A DNA stretch of 64,000 nt from Sandaracinaceae bacterium (GTDB lineage: Bacteria > Myxococcota_A > Polyangia > Polyangiales > Houyiibacteriaceae). Of this stretch, positions 18,177-26,873 are shown one piece after another (the stretch's first letter is position 1; every line of letters starts with the position of its first letter). The DNA lies in the NCBI GenBank assembly GCA_020633075.1, contig JACKEI010000001.1, positions 2,046,001 through 2,110,000 on the forward strand. Direction: 5' to 3'. Both the position numbers and the translations under genes were made by a program. The notes under the pieces were generated by a model that was not told the DNA's origin, searched no databases, and worked only from the letters and a program-made list of their open reading frames with translations.

Positions 18177-19358
18177 TCAGCAGGCTGACAGCAGAGCCCC
18201 GAGCGCGTCCTGCTCCGGACGGATCAGTAGCCCGTCGTAGTCCGGGCGCCCGCGCTCGGCGACCATCCACGGCAGCGTCCCAACGCCGTGCTCGCGGGCC
18301 GCGTGGAGCATGCCGCGCATCACCTGGAGGCGCTCGTCCGGGAGCGTGTGGGCACCCGTCTTCCACCCGAACTCCTCCATCAGCAAGGGGACGCCGTAGC
18401 GGCGCGCCAGGGCGGCTCGGTCCGCCACGAGCGCCCGGGCGACCTCGACGGCGGCGCTCGCGCGCGCGCTCCAGGGCTCCACGCGCAGGAGCCCCGGGTG
18501 CGTGGCAAAGGGGTAGAGGTGCAGCGTGGCAAAGTCCACGGCGCCCGTGGCGAGCACGGCCTCCATGTCCTCGCCATGGTCCCCGCGGTGCCCCGACCCC
18601 CCCCAGCCGACGAGCTGCTGCGCGCCCCCCGCGTCGAAGGCGCGGCGCATCGCGACAGCCCAGGCAGCCAGGGTCCGCCCGGGGTGGCGCGAGGCTCTGC
18701 CGCGCAGCGGCTGGCTCAGGTGCCGCAGCCGGCTGCCCGGCGAACGCCCGAGGCGGGCCTCGTTGCAGAGCTCCCACGCGAAGACCGTCGGGTCCTCCCC
18801 GTAGCGCTCGCCGGTGATGTGGTTCTCGCGCGTGAGCAGCGCCACGATGAAGGCGTGTTGCGCGCGGAGGCAGCGTGGGTCGTCGAAGAAGCGGTCCTTG
18901 TCGACGGGCGCCGTGGGGTCCGCCGCCTTCGAGACCATGCGCACCACGGCCCGCGCGCCGCCGTAGTCGTCCCAGTTGTTGGCGACGGGCAGGATCAGCG
19001 CGACGCCGTGCTCGCGCGCCATGGCGAGCACCTGGTCGAGCGCCCGCAGCCCCGGTTCGTACAGCGTCCCGTCCGCGTTGCGGAGGCGCGCCGGGCTCGT
19101 CCCACCTTCGAAGAACGCATTGGTCCGCAGCAGCGGGCGACCGAGGGCGTGCGCCTGGGCGAAGATGTCCCGGATCTGTGGGACACGGCCGCGCCCTGCG
19201 TGATCCAGCAGCGGGTAGCTGCCCAGTCCACGCGGCACGAACGGCTCTCCCCGGGCGCCGGGAGTCACGAGCGGCATCCTTGGAGAGGCCGGAGCGATGA
19301 AGTCCCCGCCTTGGACACGCACGAAGGCGGAACGCCGCGCCCCGGCCGCCGCGCTCAC
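18177..19358 (-). CDS. Glycoside hydrolase, GH5 mannanase-like, without signal peptide
   Basis: The proposed 393-residue protein starts at GTG 19358, which overlaps the acyl-CoA dehydrogenase stop by 4 bases (GTGA); the frame upstream of this is only a shadow of that gene. The start VRVQGGDF resembles the entry strand of GH5 mannanases. The acid/base Glu200 lies in AWELCNEARL, and the nucleophile is Glu329 in PLLMEEFGWK. The WNNWDD-like VANNWDDYGG loop is also family-typical. No signal peptide is visible, so cytosolic action is likely, which is unusual for polysaccharide hydrolases. It may act on a short oligosaccharide or glycoside. Confidence 0.8.
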   Translation of the reverse strand: MSAAAGARRSAFVRVQGGDFIAPASPRMPLVTPGARGEPFVPRGLGSYPLLDHAGRGRVPQIRDIFAQAHALGRPLLRTNAFFEGGTSPARLRNADGTLYEPGLRALDQVLAMAREHGVALILPVANNWDDYGGARAVVRMVSKAADPTAPVDKDRFFDDPRCLRAQHAFIVALLTRENHITGERYGEDPTVFAWELCNEARLGRSPGSRLRHLSQPLRGRASRHPGRTLAAWAVAMRRAFDAGGAQQLVGWGGSGHRGDHGEDMEAVLATGAVDFATLHLYPFATHPGLLRVEPWSARASAAVEVARALVADRAALARRYGVPLLMEEFGWKTGAHTLPDERLQVMRGMLHAAREHGVGTLPWMVAERGRPDYDGLLIRPEQDALGALLSAC

Positions 19359-20455
19359 GCGCTCTTCATCACTTCCCGCGCGATGACGTGGCGCTGGATC
19401 TCGCTCGTGCCTTCGTAGATGCGGGTGACGCGCACGTCGCGCTGGCAGCGCTCCACGGTGGCGCGCCCGGGATGGCCCAGCGGCACGCGCGCCGCGCTCA
19501 GGTCGCAGACCAGCTGGCTGGCCTCGGTGGCGAAGAGCTTGGCCATGGAGGCCTCCCGCGTGAACGGCACCCCGCGCTGCTTGAGGTTTGCAGCCTGATG
19601 GACCAGGAGCCGCGCGGCGTCGAGGCGGGTGCGGCAGTCCGCCAGCTGGAAGTCTGCGAGCTGCCCCGGGCGCGCCTCGTTCACGTAGCGGCGCAGGACC
19701 GCGAAGGCGCACTCTCCGATGCCGATGGCCTGCGAGGCGATGCCGATGCGCCCTCCGTCGAGCGCCATCATGGCGACGCGAAAGCCGCGCCCCTCCTCGC
19801 CCATGAGCGCCTCCTCGGGGACCACGACGTTCTCGAGCGCCAGCGCACACGTGGCGGAAGCGCGCAGCCCGAGCTTCTCTTCCTTGCGGACCACGCTGAT
19901 GCCCGGCGCGTCTCCCGGCACCGCGAAGCAGCTGATGCCGCGCTCGGTCTGGGCCCAGACCACCAGGACCGCGGCCCGGTCACCGTGGCTGATCCACTGC
20001 TTGTCTCCATCGATGCGGTAGCCACCGCCCGCGAGCGGCGTCGCGCGGGTGCGCATTCCGGCAGGGTCACTGCCCGCGTTGGTCTCGCTCAGCGCGAAGC
20101 CACCGAGACCGCCTGCGGCGAGCTGCGAGCAGTAGCGCGCACTGAGCGCAGGGTCCGCGAAGGCCGCCAGCACCTCACCGACCATGTTGGTCACGGCCAT
20201 GGTCACCGCAGTGGACGCGCAGCCGGCCGCGATCAGCATCATGGCCTCCGCGTAGTCCCCCACTCGGAGGCCTGCGCCGCCGAGCTCGGCGCGCACGTGC
20301 ATGGCCATCAGGCCGTCCGCACCCAGCGCTCGGTACACGTCCATGGGCACCAGCTCGGACGCTTCGTGCCCGGGCGCGGCCTCCGCCAGGCGAGCGCCGT
20401 GCGCGCGCGCCGCGATGCGCCATGGCTCGCTCTCGACCGGGTTCACGTCGCTCAC
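19355..20455 (-). CDS. Acyl-CoA dehydrogenase
   Basis: This 366-residue flavoprotein introduces a trans double bond at C2-C3 of an acyl-CoA, passing electrons to an ETF. Motifs are GGFALSETNAGSD (FAD/substrate loop), DGDKQWISHGDRA, DGGRIGIASQAIGIG and the C-terminal IYEGTSEIQRHVIAREV with the catalytic Glu. The start is probably GTG at 20455 (or 20446), 5 bases past the stop of the AgmX-like gene; it is weak, with no good ribosome site. It is somewhat shorter than the usual 380 residues. It has a GTGA overlap with the GH5-like gene downstream. Confidence 0.88.
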   Translation of the reverse strand: MSDVNPVESEPWRIAARAHGARLAEAAPGHEASELVPMDVYRALGADGLMAMHVRAELGGAGLRVGDYAEAMMLIAAGCASTAVTMAVTNMVGEVLAAFADPALSARYCSQLAAGGLGGFALSETNAGSDPAGMRTRATPLAGGGYRIDGDKQWISHGDRAAVLVVWAQTERGISCFAVPGDAPGISVVRKEEKLGLRASATCALALENVVVPEEALMGEEGRGFRVAMMALDGGRIGIASQAIGIGECAFAVLRRYVNEARPGQLADFQLADCRTRLDAARLLVHQAANLKQRGVPFTREASMAKLFATEASQLVCDLSAARVPLGHPGRATVERCQRDVRVTRIYEGTSEIQRHVIAREVMKSA

Positions 20456-20460
20456 GTGGC

Positions 20461-21288
20461 TCAAGGTGCCTCGAAGGTCACCTTGGCGGTGTACGAGCCT
20501 GGGTCCGGGAAGGGCCAGCGCGCCACCTGCCGAGTGACGCAGTCGAGGGCGGCCTGGGAGTCCGCGGACGGGTCGCTGGGCACGAACGAAGCCCCCACGG
20601 CGGCCACCGTGGCGCCGGGGTCGACGTACACGGTGATGCGCAGCTGGTCGCCCGGCACGTTGCAGACGCGCAGCCCGGACCCCGCCTCGCGCAGCGTCGC
20701 GCGCAGGCGCGAGGGCTGCCACGCGACGGGAGGGCGCACGTCTTCCGGCGCCGCCAGCTCGATGCTGTCCTGGAACTCCGCGTCGCCACCGACCGGGCCG
20801 GGGGAGAAGCGCATCCCTGCAGCCACCCCGAGCAAGCAGCGCTCCGTCTCGCGGTCACCCACGGTGGAGTTCACCAGGTGCACCCAGCGGACGCCCCCGT
20901 CGCCCCGCACACGGAAGGCGAGCGTGGCGGACCCTGCCAGCACGGGCAGCGCGTCGTAGCGGGCCGCGAAGCACGCGCTGAAGCGGTCCATGCGCTGGGC
21001 CATGGCCCGCGAGATGGTGGACTGCGCGAGGGAGCCGAGGATGCCCTCGACGGCCATCCCGTCGTCCTCGACGACGGGGTCCCCTTGCACGCTGCCCTGT
21101 CCGGTCTCGGTCTCGGTCTCAGTCCCGTGACCGGTGCCGGTGCCGCCCGCCTGCCGTTCGCCGCCTGACGTGTCGCCCGTGCTCGACGCGACGTCGTCAT
21201 CGCGCTCGGCCTCGCCACCGCCGCAGCCTCCCGCGAGCGCGCCGGCCAGGACCACCGCCCACCAAATTCTCGTAGAACCCTGCTTCAT
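20461..21288 (-). CDS. AgmX/PglI-type C-terminal domain lipoprotein
   Basis: This 275-residue lipoprotein has the signal MKQGSTRIWWAVVLAGALAGGC with a GGC lipobox. A low-complexity Gly/Thr/Glu linker (GTETETETG) follows. There are two copies of a TonB-C-like module with the pattern Cys...G.a.l.f.v...G.v...hl.ns...d...CL.......F (FSACFAARYD... and RVCNVPGD...), as in the AgmX/PglI family of myxobacteria. It is encoded between the two acyl-CoA dehydrogenase genes, with an AGAGG ribosome site upstream of its ATG. It probably sits in the cell envelope; its role is unknown. Confidence 0.75.
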   Translation of the reverse strand: MKQGSTRIWWAVVLAGALAGGCGGGEAERDDDVASSTGDTSGGERQAGGTGTGHGTETETETGQGSVQGDPVVEDDGMAVEGILGSLAQSTISRAMAQRMDRFSACFAARYDALPVLAGSATLAFRVRGDGGVRWVHLVNSTVGDRETERCLLGVAAGMRFSPGPVGGDAEFQDSIELAAPEDVRPPVAWQPSRLRATLREAGSGLRVCNVPGDQLRITVYVDPGATVAAVGASFVPSDPSADSQAALDCVTRQVARWPFPDPGSYTAKVTFEAP

Positions 21289-21322
21289 CGACCTCTGTCT
21301 CCTGTCACGCTTCCGTCGCGGC

Positions 21323-22477
21323 TCAGCCCTCGAGGGCCTTGGCCGCGATCACCAAGCGCATGATCTCGCTCGTGCCTTCGTAGATCTCGGTGATCCGCGC
21401 GTCGCGGTAGTGCCGCTCCATGTCGTACTCCTCGGAGTAGCCGTAGCCCCCGTACACCTGCAGAGCCTGGTGGGTGATGCGGGTCGCGGCCTCCGAGGCG
21501 AAGAGCTTGGCCTGCGCGGACTCCATGGTGTGACGCAGCTTCTCCGTGCGGGCGCGGTCCTTGAGCCAAGCCGCGCGCAGCGTGAGCAGCCGCGCCGCCT
21601 CCAGCTGCGTGGCCATGTCCGCGAGCTTGAACTGGATGGCCTGCTTCTTGGCGATGGGCTCGCCGAAGGCGTGGCGCTCGTGGCTGTACGCGACGGCCTT
21701 CTCGAACGCGGCGCGGGCGATGCCGACGGCCTGCGCGGCGATGCCGATGCGGCCGCCGTCCAGCGTGGACATGGCGATCTTGAAGCCGTCCCCTTCGTTG
21801 CCGAGCATGGCGCTCTCGGGCACGCGGCAGCCCTCGAAGAACATGGTGCACGAGTGCGCCGCGCGGATGCCCAGCTTGTGGTCCGCCGGCTGTGGGTTGA
21901 AGCCCGGCGTCCCGGCCGCGACGATGAACGCCGTCACGCCGCGCACCCCCGCCTCCCGGTTGGTGTTGGCAAAGACCAGCATGGTGTCCGCGTGGGGACC
22001 ATTCGTGATCCAGTTCTTGCTTCCGTCGATGACCCAGTGGTCGCCGTCGCGCACGGCCACGGTCTGCATCTCGCTCGCGTCCGAGCCGCTGCTGGGCTCG
22101 GTCAGACCGAAGCAGCCGAGGGCCCTCCCCGACGCCAACGGCGTGAGCACGTCTCGCTTCTGATCCGCGTTGCCGAACTTGTGGAGGGGGTCGCACACGA
22201 GCGAGTTGTTGACGCTCAAGATCACGCCGCAGGACGCGCACGCCGCGCTGATCTCCTCGATGGCGAGGGCGTAGCTCACGTGATCCATGCCGGCCCCGCC
22301 CTCGGACTCGGGGATGGCCACGCCCATCAAGCCCAGCTCCGCCATCTGCGCGAGCAGGTCGGCGGGCCAGCGGGACTCCTTGTCCAGCTCGCGCGCGCGC
22401 GGCGCGACCTCACGCTCGGCGAACTCGCGAGCCATGTCGCGCACGAGGCGCTGGGATTCGGTCAGGGTCAGGTCCAT
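21323..22477 (-). CDS. Short-chain (butyryl-type) acyl-CoA dehydrogenase
   Basis: This 384-residue protein is of the usual length. It begins MDLTLTESQRLVRDMAREFA and contains LGCFGLTEPSSGSDASEM (FAD-binding loop), GSKNWITNG, the YSHERHAFGEPIAKKQAIQF helix and the C-terminal QVYGGYGYSEEYDMERHYRD with catalytic IYEGTSEIMR. These patterns are close to butyryl-CoA dehydrogenases (Bcd/AcdA type). It should act on short acyl-CoAs in beta-oxidation. A TATCCT box lies 16 bases upstream of the ATG. It begins the minus-strand run that continues to the PHP gene. Confidence 0.93.
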   Translation of the reverse strand: MDLTLTESQRLVRDMAREFAEREVAPRARELDKESRWPADLLAQMAELGLMGVAIPESEGGAGMDHVSYALAIEEISAACASCGVILSVNNSLVCDPLHKFGNADQKRDVLTPLASGRALGCFGLTEPSSGSDASEMQTVAVRDGDHWVIDGSKNWITNGPHADTMLVFANTNREAGVRGVTAFIVAAGTPGFNPQPADHKLGIRAAHSCTMFFEGCRVPESAMLGNEGDGFKIAMSTLDGGRIGIAAQAVGIARAAFEKAVAYSHERHAFGEPIAKKQAIQFKLADMATQLEAARLLTLRAAWLKDRARTEKLRHTMESAQAKLFASEAATRITHQALQVYGGYGYSEEYDMERHYRDARITEIYEGTSEIMRLVIAAKALEG

Positions 22478-22596
22478 GCGGTCTCCGCGCGCGAGGATAC
22501 CCGCCACGGCGCACGACTGCCCATCAAAGCGACGGAACGGTCGCGACAAGCTCGCTCGCGGGCCGTGCGCACGCGGCCCGTCGTGAGCGGAGAGGT

Positions 22597-25500
22597 CTAC
22601 TGGATGGCCCGCCGCGCGCGGGCGGCGAGGGGCCCGACCGGATGGAGCGCGAGGTAGCGCTCGTAGGCTGCGCGGGCCTCGGGGGAGTTCGAGCGGCTCA
22701 GGGCCTCGCCCAGGTAGAACCAGCCCTCGCTCGGCGCGCCCGGGATCTCGAGCGTACGCCGCAGCAACACGGCCGCCTGCGCCAGCTCCCGCTCCTCGAC
22801 CATGATGCGCGCCCGCATGACGCGCAGGCGCGCCAGCGTCGCGGGCGGCCGCGCCCTGCCCCGCAGTCCGGCCTCCGCGCGGTCCAGGTTGACGCGCGCC
22901 TCGCGATACTTGCGCGCGCGCAGCAGCACCTGCGCGAAGCCGATGAGCGCCTCGGGATGCGATCCGTCGAGCGCGATGGCCCTCTCGTACTGCGCGCTCG
23001 CGTCCAGGGTCCGGCCCGCGTCGTAGAGCGCGTCCGCGTAGAGGGTGATGAGCCCCGCCGTGGCCGTCTCGGCCTGGGCCGCCTCCGCGAGGACACCCAC
23101 GGCCTCGTTCGGCTCGCCGCGCATCATGTAGAACTGCGCGGCGGTGGGCATCACGTCCGGTCGCGCACGCACCGGCTCCGGCAGCTGAGCCCAGAGGGCC
23201 TCCGCCAGCTCGAAGTCCTCCACGCCCAGGCTCGCGCGCAGTCGCCGCAGGACCCGCTCGTCGGACTCCGCGTCTGTCGCCGCGCCTTCGTCCGGGGCGA
23301 GCTCGTCGAGCACGGCACGGAACTCGCCCGTGTCGAGCCGCAGGTCGATCAGCCGCAAACGCACCAGCTCCCATTCGGGGGCCAGCGCCAGGGCGCGCTC
23401 GACGGACGCCCGCTCCGTGTCCCGCTGCCCTCGCTGGCGCGCGATCCACGCGCGCTGCAGCGCCACGCGGGCGTGCATGGTCGCAGGAGCGGACTCGAGC
23501 AGCTGCGCGAGCGCCGCGTCGGCCTCCTCGAGCTCTCCGCCCGCGGTGAGCGCCTCGGCCAGGGCCCAGCGCACCAGCGCGTCGTCCGCATGCGCGCTCG
23601 CGAGGGCACGAGTCTCCGCGAGCGCGCTCGCGTCTCCGGTGGCCACGCGGAGGCGCAGCTGGGTGGCGCGCAAGGCGGTGGACAGCTCCCCGCCAGCCTC
23701 CGCTCGGGCGCCGAGCGCGCCGAGAGCCGTGCTCAGCAACGCACCATCCGGGGTCGCGCTCCACCAGGGTGCGGCGCGCAGCAGCGCCGCCTCGGCGCGC
23801 AGCCGCAGCAGCTCGTCCGCCGGCTCCGCGCCGTCCGCCTCGAACGTCGTGAGCTCGCTCGGGACCTCGCCGCGGGCCAGCGCGCCCTCGAGCTCCGCGA
23901 GCGCGGTATCGGGCGGAGCGGGGGCGGCAGTCGGCTCGGGTTCAGGGTCCGGCGTCGCGGGCGGCGGAGGGGTCGGCGCTTCCTCATGGCCGCCCCGCAA
24001 TAATGCGACGCGGTCGTCGATGGCAGCGGACCAGGCAGGCGGCAGCACGCCGGCCACGTGCGCGCCGACGCCAGCGCCGAGCGCCGCAACGATGGCTACG
24101 AAGAGCCAGAGCCCCTTGCGTCCGCCCTTGCTGGCGCGGGGTGTGACCGTCTCGCCGCCCTCCTGTGCCGTCGCTTGCAAGGCGGGCTCGGGCTCCGCCG
24201 CAGGGACGCCGCTGGGCGACGCGCTGACGGGGAGAGGCGCGGGACGCGCCGACGGTCGCACCTCGCCTTTGGACCGCGGAGCCAAGCCAGCGAGTGACGG
24301 CAGCGAGGCCTTCTTGGGCAGCGACACGGGGGGCGCCACGGCGCCGGTGGAGACGACGAACTCAGGGAGGGTGTCAGCCAACGGGGCGGGCGCCGCAGCG
24401 GGCGCGGGCGCGTCTGCTGCGACGTCATTCAGCGCGGCCTGCAAGCCGTCGCGATCCATGAAGGACGTCGGCTCGTCGTCATCGTCCGCCGAGGCCCGCG
24501 TCGCGGGCGGGGACACCGCCGGTGCGGGCGGGGAAGCCACGGTAGGTGGCGGTAACTGCGCTGCGGCAGGCGGCACCACGGGCGGCGGCAGCTGCGCTGC
24601 GGCGGGCGGCACCACGGGCGGCTGCAGCTGCGCTGCGGTGGGCGGCACCGTGGGCGGCGGCAGCTGCGCTGCGGTGGGCGGCACCGTGGGCGGCGGCACC
24701 TGGGCAGCCATGCTCGGCGGGCGCACGCTGGGAGGCCGAATCGCCGGCAGCGGCGCGGTGCTCGCGGGAGGAGCCACCGACGCCGGACGCGCGGGCGGCC
24801 TGGGGGGCGCAAAGCCCAGCAGCGTGGGGGGCTGCGACGCGGACCCGGCCGCGCGGCGACCGGAGAGCGCGCCCGCGGGCCCCGGACGCGCGCCGCCCAG
24901 GTGTGCCGGGCCCTGACGCCGCAGCACCGGCGACCCAGGGGCGCACGCCAGCTGGCGAGGCAGCGGCCGGCAGCGCGCCCCCCCCGCAGCCACCCAGCCA
25001 CGGGCGCCACGCCAGACCGCGCAGGGGGGCAACGACCGGCGCCGGCACCGCGCTCGCCCGCGGCACGGACACGACGGGCCCACCGCCCTCGGGCGCAGGC
25101 GGCCGGCCGGAGGCCGTCTTCATTGCCTGAGCGAGCAGCGCCGCCACGTCCTGCTGAAGCTCCTCGCGCTCGCTCAGCTCCCCGCCCGCCCAAAGCCCGC
25201 CACCGACCCAGCTCCGCCACCGACGCCACCGACCCCGACCCCGACCCGACGCAGACTCCGCCACCGACGCGACACCGACCCCGACCCCCACCGAACCCGA
25301 CGCAGACTCCGCCACCGACGCGGTCACCGACTCCGACTCAGCCTCCGACTCCGACTCCGACTCCAACGCAGACTCCGACTCAGACTCAGCCACCGACTCC
25401 GACTCCGACTCCGACTCAGACTCCGACTCCGACTCCGACTCCGACTCCGACTCAGCCCCCGCCCCCAGTCCACCACCACCACCACCACCACCACCAAGCA

Positions 25501-25846
25501 CCCGCGCCTTCGCAAGCGCCGCCTCGGCCCGGCCCTCGTCGCCGCGCATGCGCAGCGCCTCCGCCAGCAGCTGGTAGGCCTCTGCGTCCTCGGGGTTGGC
25601 CCGGATCACGCGCGTCAGCGTCTGCTGCGCACGCAGGGCGTCCCCCTCAGCCAAGAGCGCACGCGCCGCCAGGCGCAGCAGGCGCGCGTCGTCCTGTCGT
25701 GCGGCGAGCCCCCGTGACAGAACTTCGAGCGCCTCCTTGGGGCGTGAAGCGTCCAGCAAGGCCGCGGCAAGCGAGGGCCCCTCGTCCGCTCCGGGATCGG
25801 AGCGAAAGCGCAGCAGCCGCGCGTCGAGGCTTAGATCGTGAGACAC
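22597..25846 (-). CDS. TPR-repeat membrane protein, frame broken once at a G8 run
   Basis: The gene reads from GTG 25846 (TAGAGT box 6 bases upstream) and ends at 22597. It is 3250 bases long, one more than a multiple of three. The first frame gives N-terminal TPR units ([30 protein letters not shown]), a Glu-Ser repeat tract and a helix ([19 protein letters not shown]). The frame then moves by one at the eight-G run (24978-24985), after which the second frame gives a Pro/Ala-rich linker, one membrane helix ([20 protein letters not shown]) and many C-terminal TPRs ([20 protein letters not shown]). With one G fewer the product would be 1082 residues. It looks like an envelope scaffold or assembly protein. 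Function is not known. Confidence 0.65.
24559..24702 (-). repeat. Tandem 36-base coding repeats, Pro-rich
   Basis: Four units of 36 bases encode [16 protein letters not shown] 12-residue repeats, and a fifth, diverged unit continues to about 24535. They lie in the linker between the N-terminal TPRs and the membrane helix. The high DNA identity between units suggests recent expansion. Confidence 0.75.
24978..24985 (-). other. Eight-G run at the frame change of the TPR gene
   Basis: On the coding strand this is G8. The reading frame used upstream (from GTG 25846) and the frame used downstream (Pro-rich linker, membrane helix, TPRs) differ by exactly one base at this run, and seven G would join them. 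It may be an assembly error, a slippage-prone phase-variable site, or a true recent mutation. Confidence 0.7.
25329..25454 (-). repeat. GAGTCG-type hexanucleotide repeat (Glu-Ser repeat)
   Basis: The longest uninterrupted part (25395-25454) has ten hexamers, GACTCC or GACTCA on the plus strand. On the coding strand it reads (GAGTCG)n and gives Glu-Ser dipeptides. Because the unit is six bases, expansion would keep the frame and only change linker length. Confidence 0.85.
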
Positions 25847-26066
25847 GCCTGGACTCTACCAATTCCGCCGGTTGGGGCCGCTTTCCGGCAACGTGCGGCT
25901 GCACGGGCACCCACAGCACCCTGAATTCATCAACAATTTCAGCACGCCGGTGTCACCGAGCGCGCGATCCGTCCCCCCAGCGGGCATCCCTCGCAGCCAT
26001 CGGCGCCAGCTCGCGCCGGGCAAAAGCGCTCGCCCACCGCGCGCATCGCTGGCACTGTTCGACCGC

Positions 26067-26801
26067 ATGCCTTCGCCCGACTCCCGCTCGCTGCCCTTCG
26101 TCAGCGCGCTCGCGCGCACCTCCCAGCGCCAGTGGCGCGGCTCGCTCATGGCCCTCTCGCTGGCGAGCGCCTGCCTGAGCGGAGTCGCGGGCTGCGCGGG
26201 CGGCGGCGCCTCCGCCGACACCACCGTGCGAGAGTTCGCCGACGCCATCCGCGACGACCGACCTCGGGTCGCCTATGCGCTGTTGTCCGAGGACTACCGC
26301 CAGCGCGTCCCCTTCGAGGACTTCGAGCGCTACCTCCGCGACCATCCCGAGGAGGCCCGCGACGTCGCCGCGCTGTTGTCCCGCATCGACGGCGACCCGG
26401 AGGTCAGCGCGACCGTGCGCTACGCAGACGGACAAGAGCTCACGTTGGTGCAGGAGGACGGCCGGTGGCGCATCTCCGGCAACCCCGCGAACCTGTACGA
26501 CCAGTCCACCCCGCGCGCCGCCGTGCGCTCGTTCGTCCGCGCGATGGAGCGGCGCCGCTATGACATCGTCCTGCGCTTCGTGCCCAACGCGAGCCGCGAG
26601 GGGATGGATGAAGAGCGCCTGCGCGAGTCGTTCGAGGGCGAAGGCCGCGAAGAGATCGAGCGCCTCCTCGCCAGCCTGCGCGCCAACCTCGACAACCCCA
26701 TCGAAGAGGTGGGCGACCGCGCGACCATGTCGTACGGAGAGGGCGCCGCGGTGCAGCTGATCCTGGAAGAGGGGCTCTGGAAGGTCGAAGACCCCGACTA
26801 G
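26067..26801 (+). CDS. Lipoprotein of unknown function
   Basis: The proposed 244-residue protein starts at ATG 26067; an ATG at 26148 would leave the signal without basic residues. The signal ends in the lipobox VAGC. The mature part begins with a helical, acidic segment (TTVREFADAIRDDRPRVAYALL) and carries paired modules (YRQRVPFEDFERYLRDHPEE and RRYDIVLRFVPNASREGMDE). It ends with QLILEEGLWKVEDPD, a pattern like NTF2-type or DUF4878-like lipoproteins, though this is only a resemblance. It is divergent from the TPR gene and convergent with the OmpA-like gene. No function can be assigned. Confidence 0.7.
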   Translation: MPSPDSRSLPFVSALARTSQRQWRGSLMALSLASACLSGVAGCAGGGASADTTVREFADAIRDDRPRVAYALLSEDYRQRVPFEDFERYLRDHPEEARDVAALLSRIDGDPEVSATVRYADGQELTLVQEDGRWRISGNPANLYDQSTPRAAVRSFVRAMERRRYDIVLRFVPNASREGMDEERLRESFEGEGREEIERLLASLRANLDNPIEEVGDRATMSYGEGAAVQLILEEGLWKVEDPD

Positions 26802-26873
26802 AAGACAGACCAGGATCGCCGCGGGGCGCGTCCTGCATCCCGTACGGGCCCCGCGCGGGGGCCGACGGAAGGG

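Noticed and set aside
22478..23764. Extension of the acyl-CoA dehydrogenase frame upstream to 23764
   Set aside because: That part is an alternate frame of the TPR gene. The dehydrogenase begins at ATG 22477 with its normal N-terminus.
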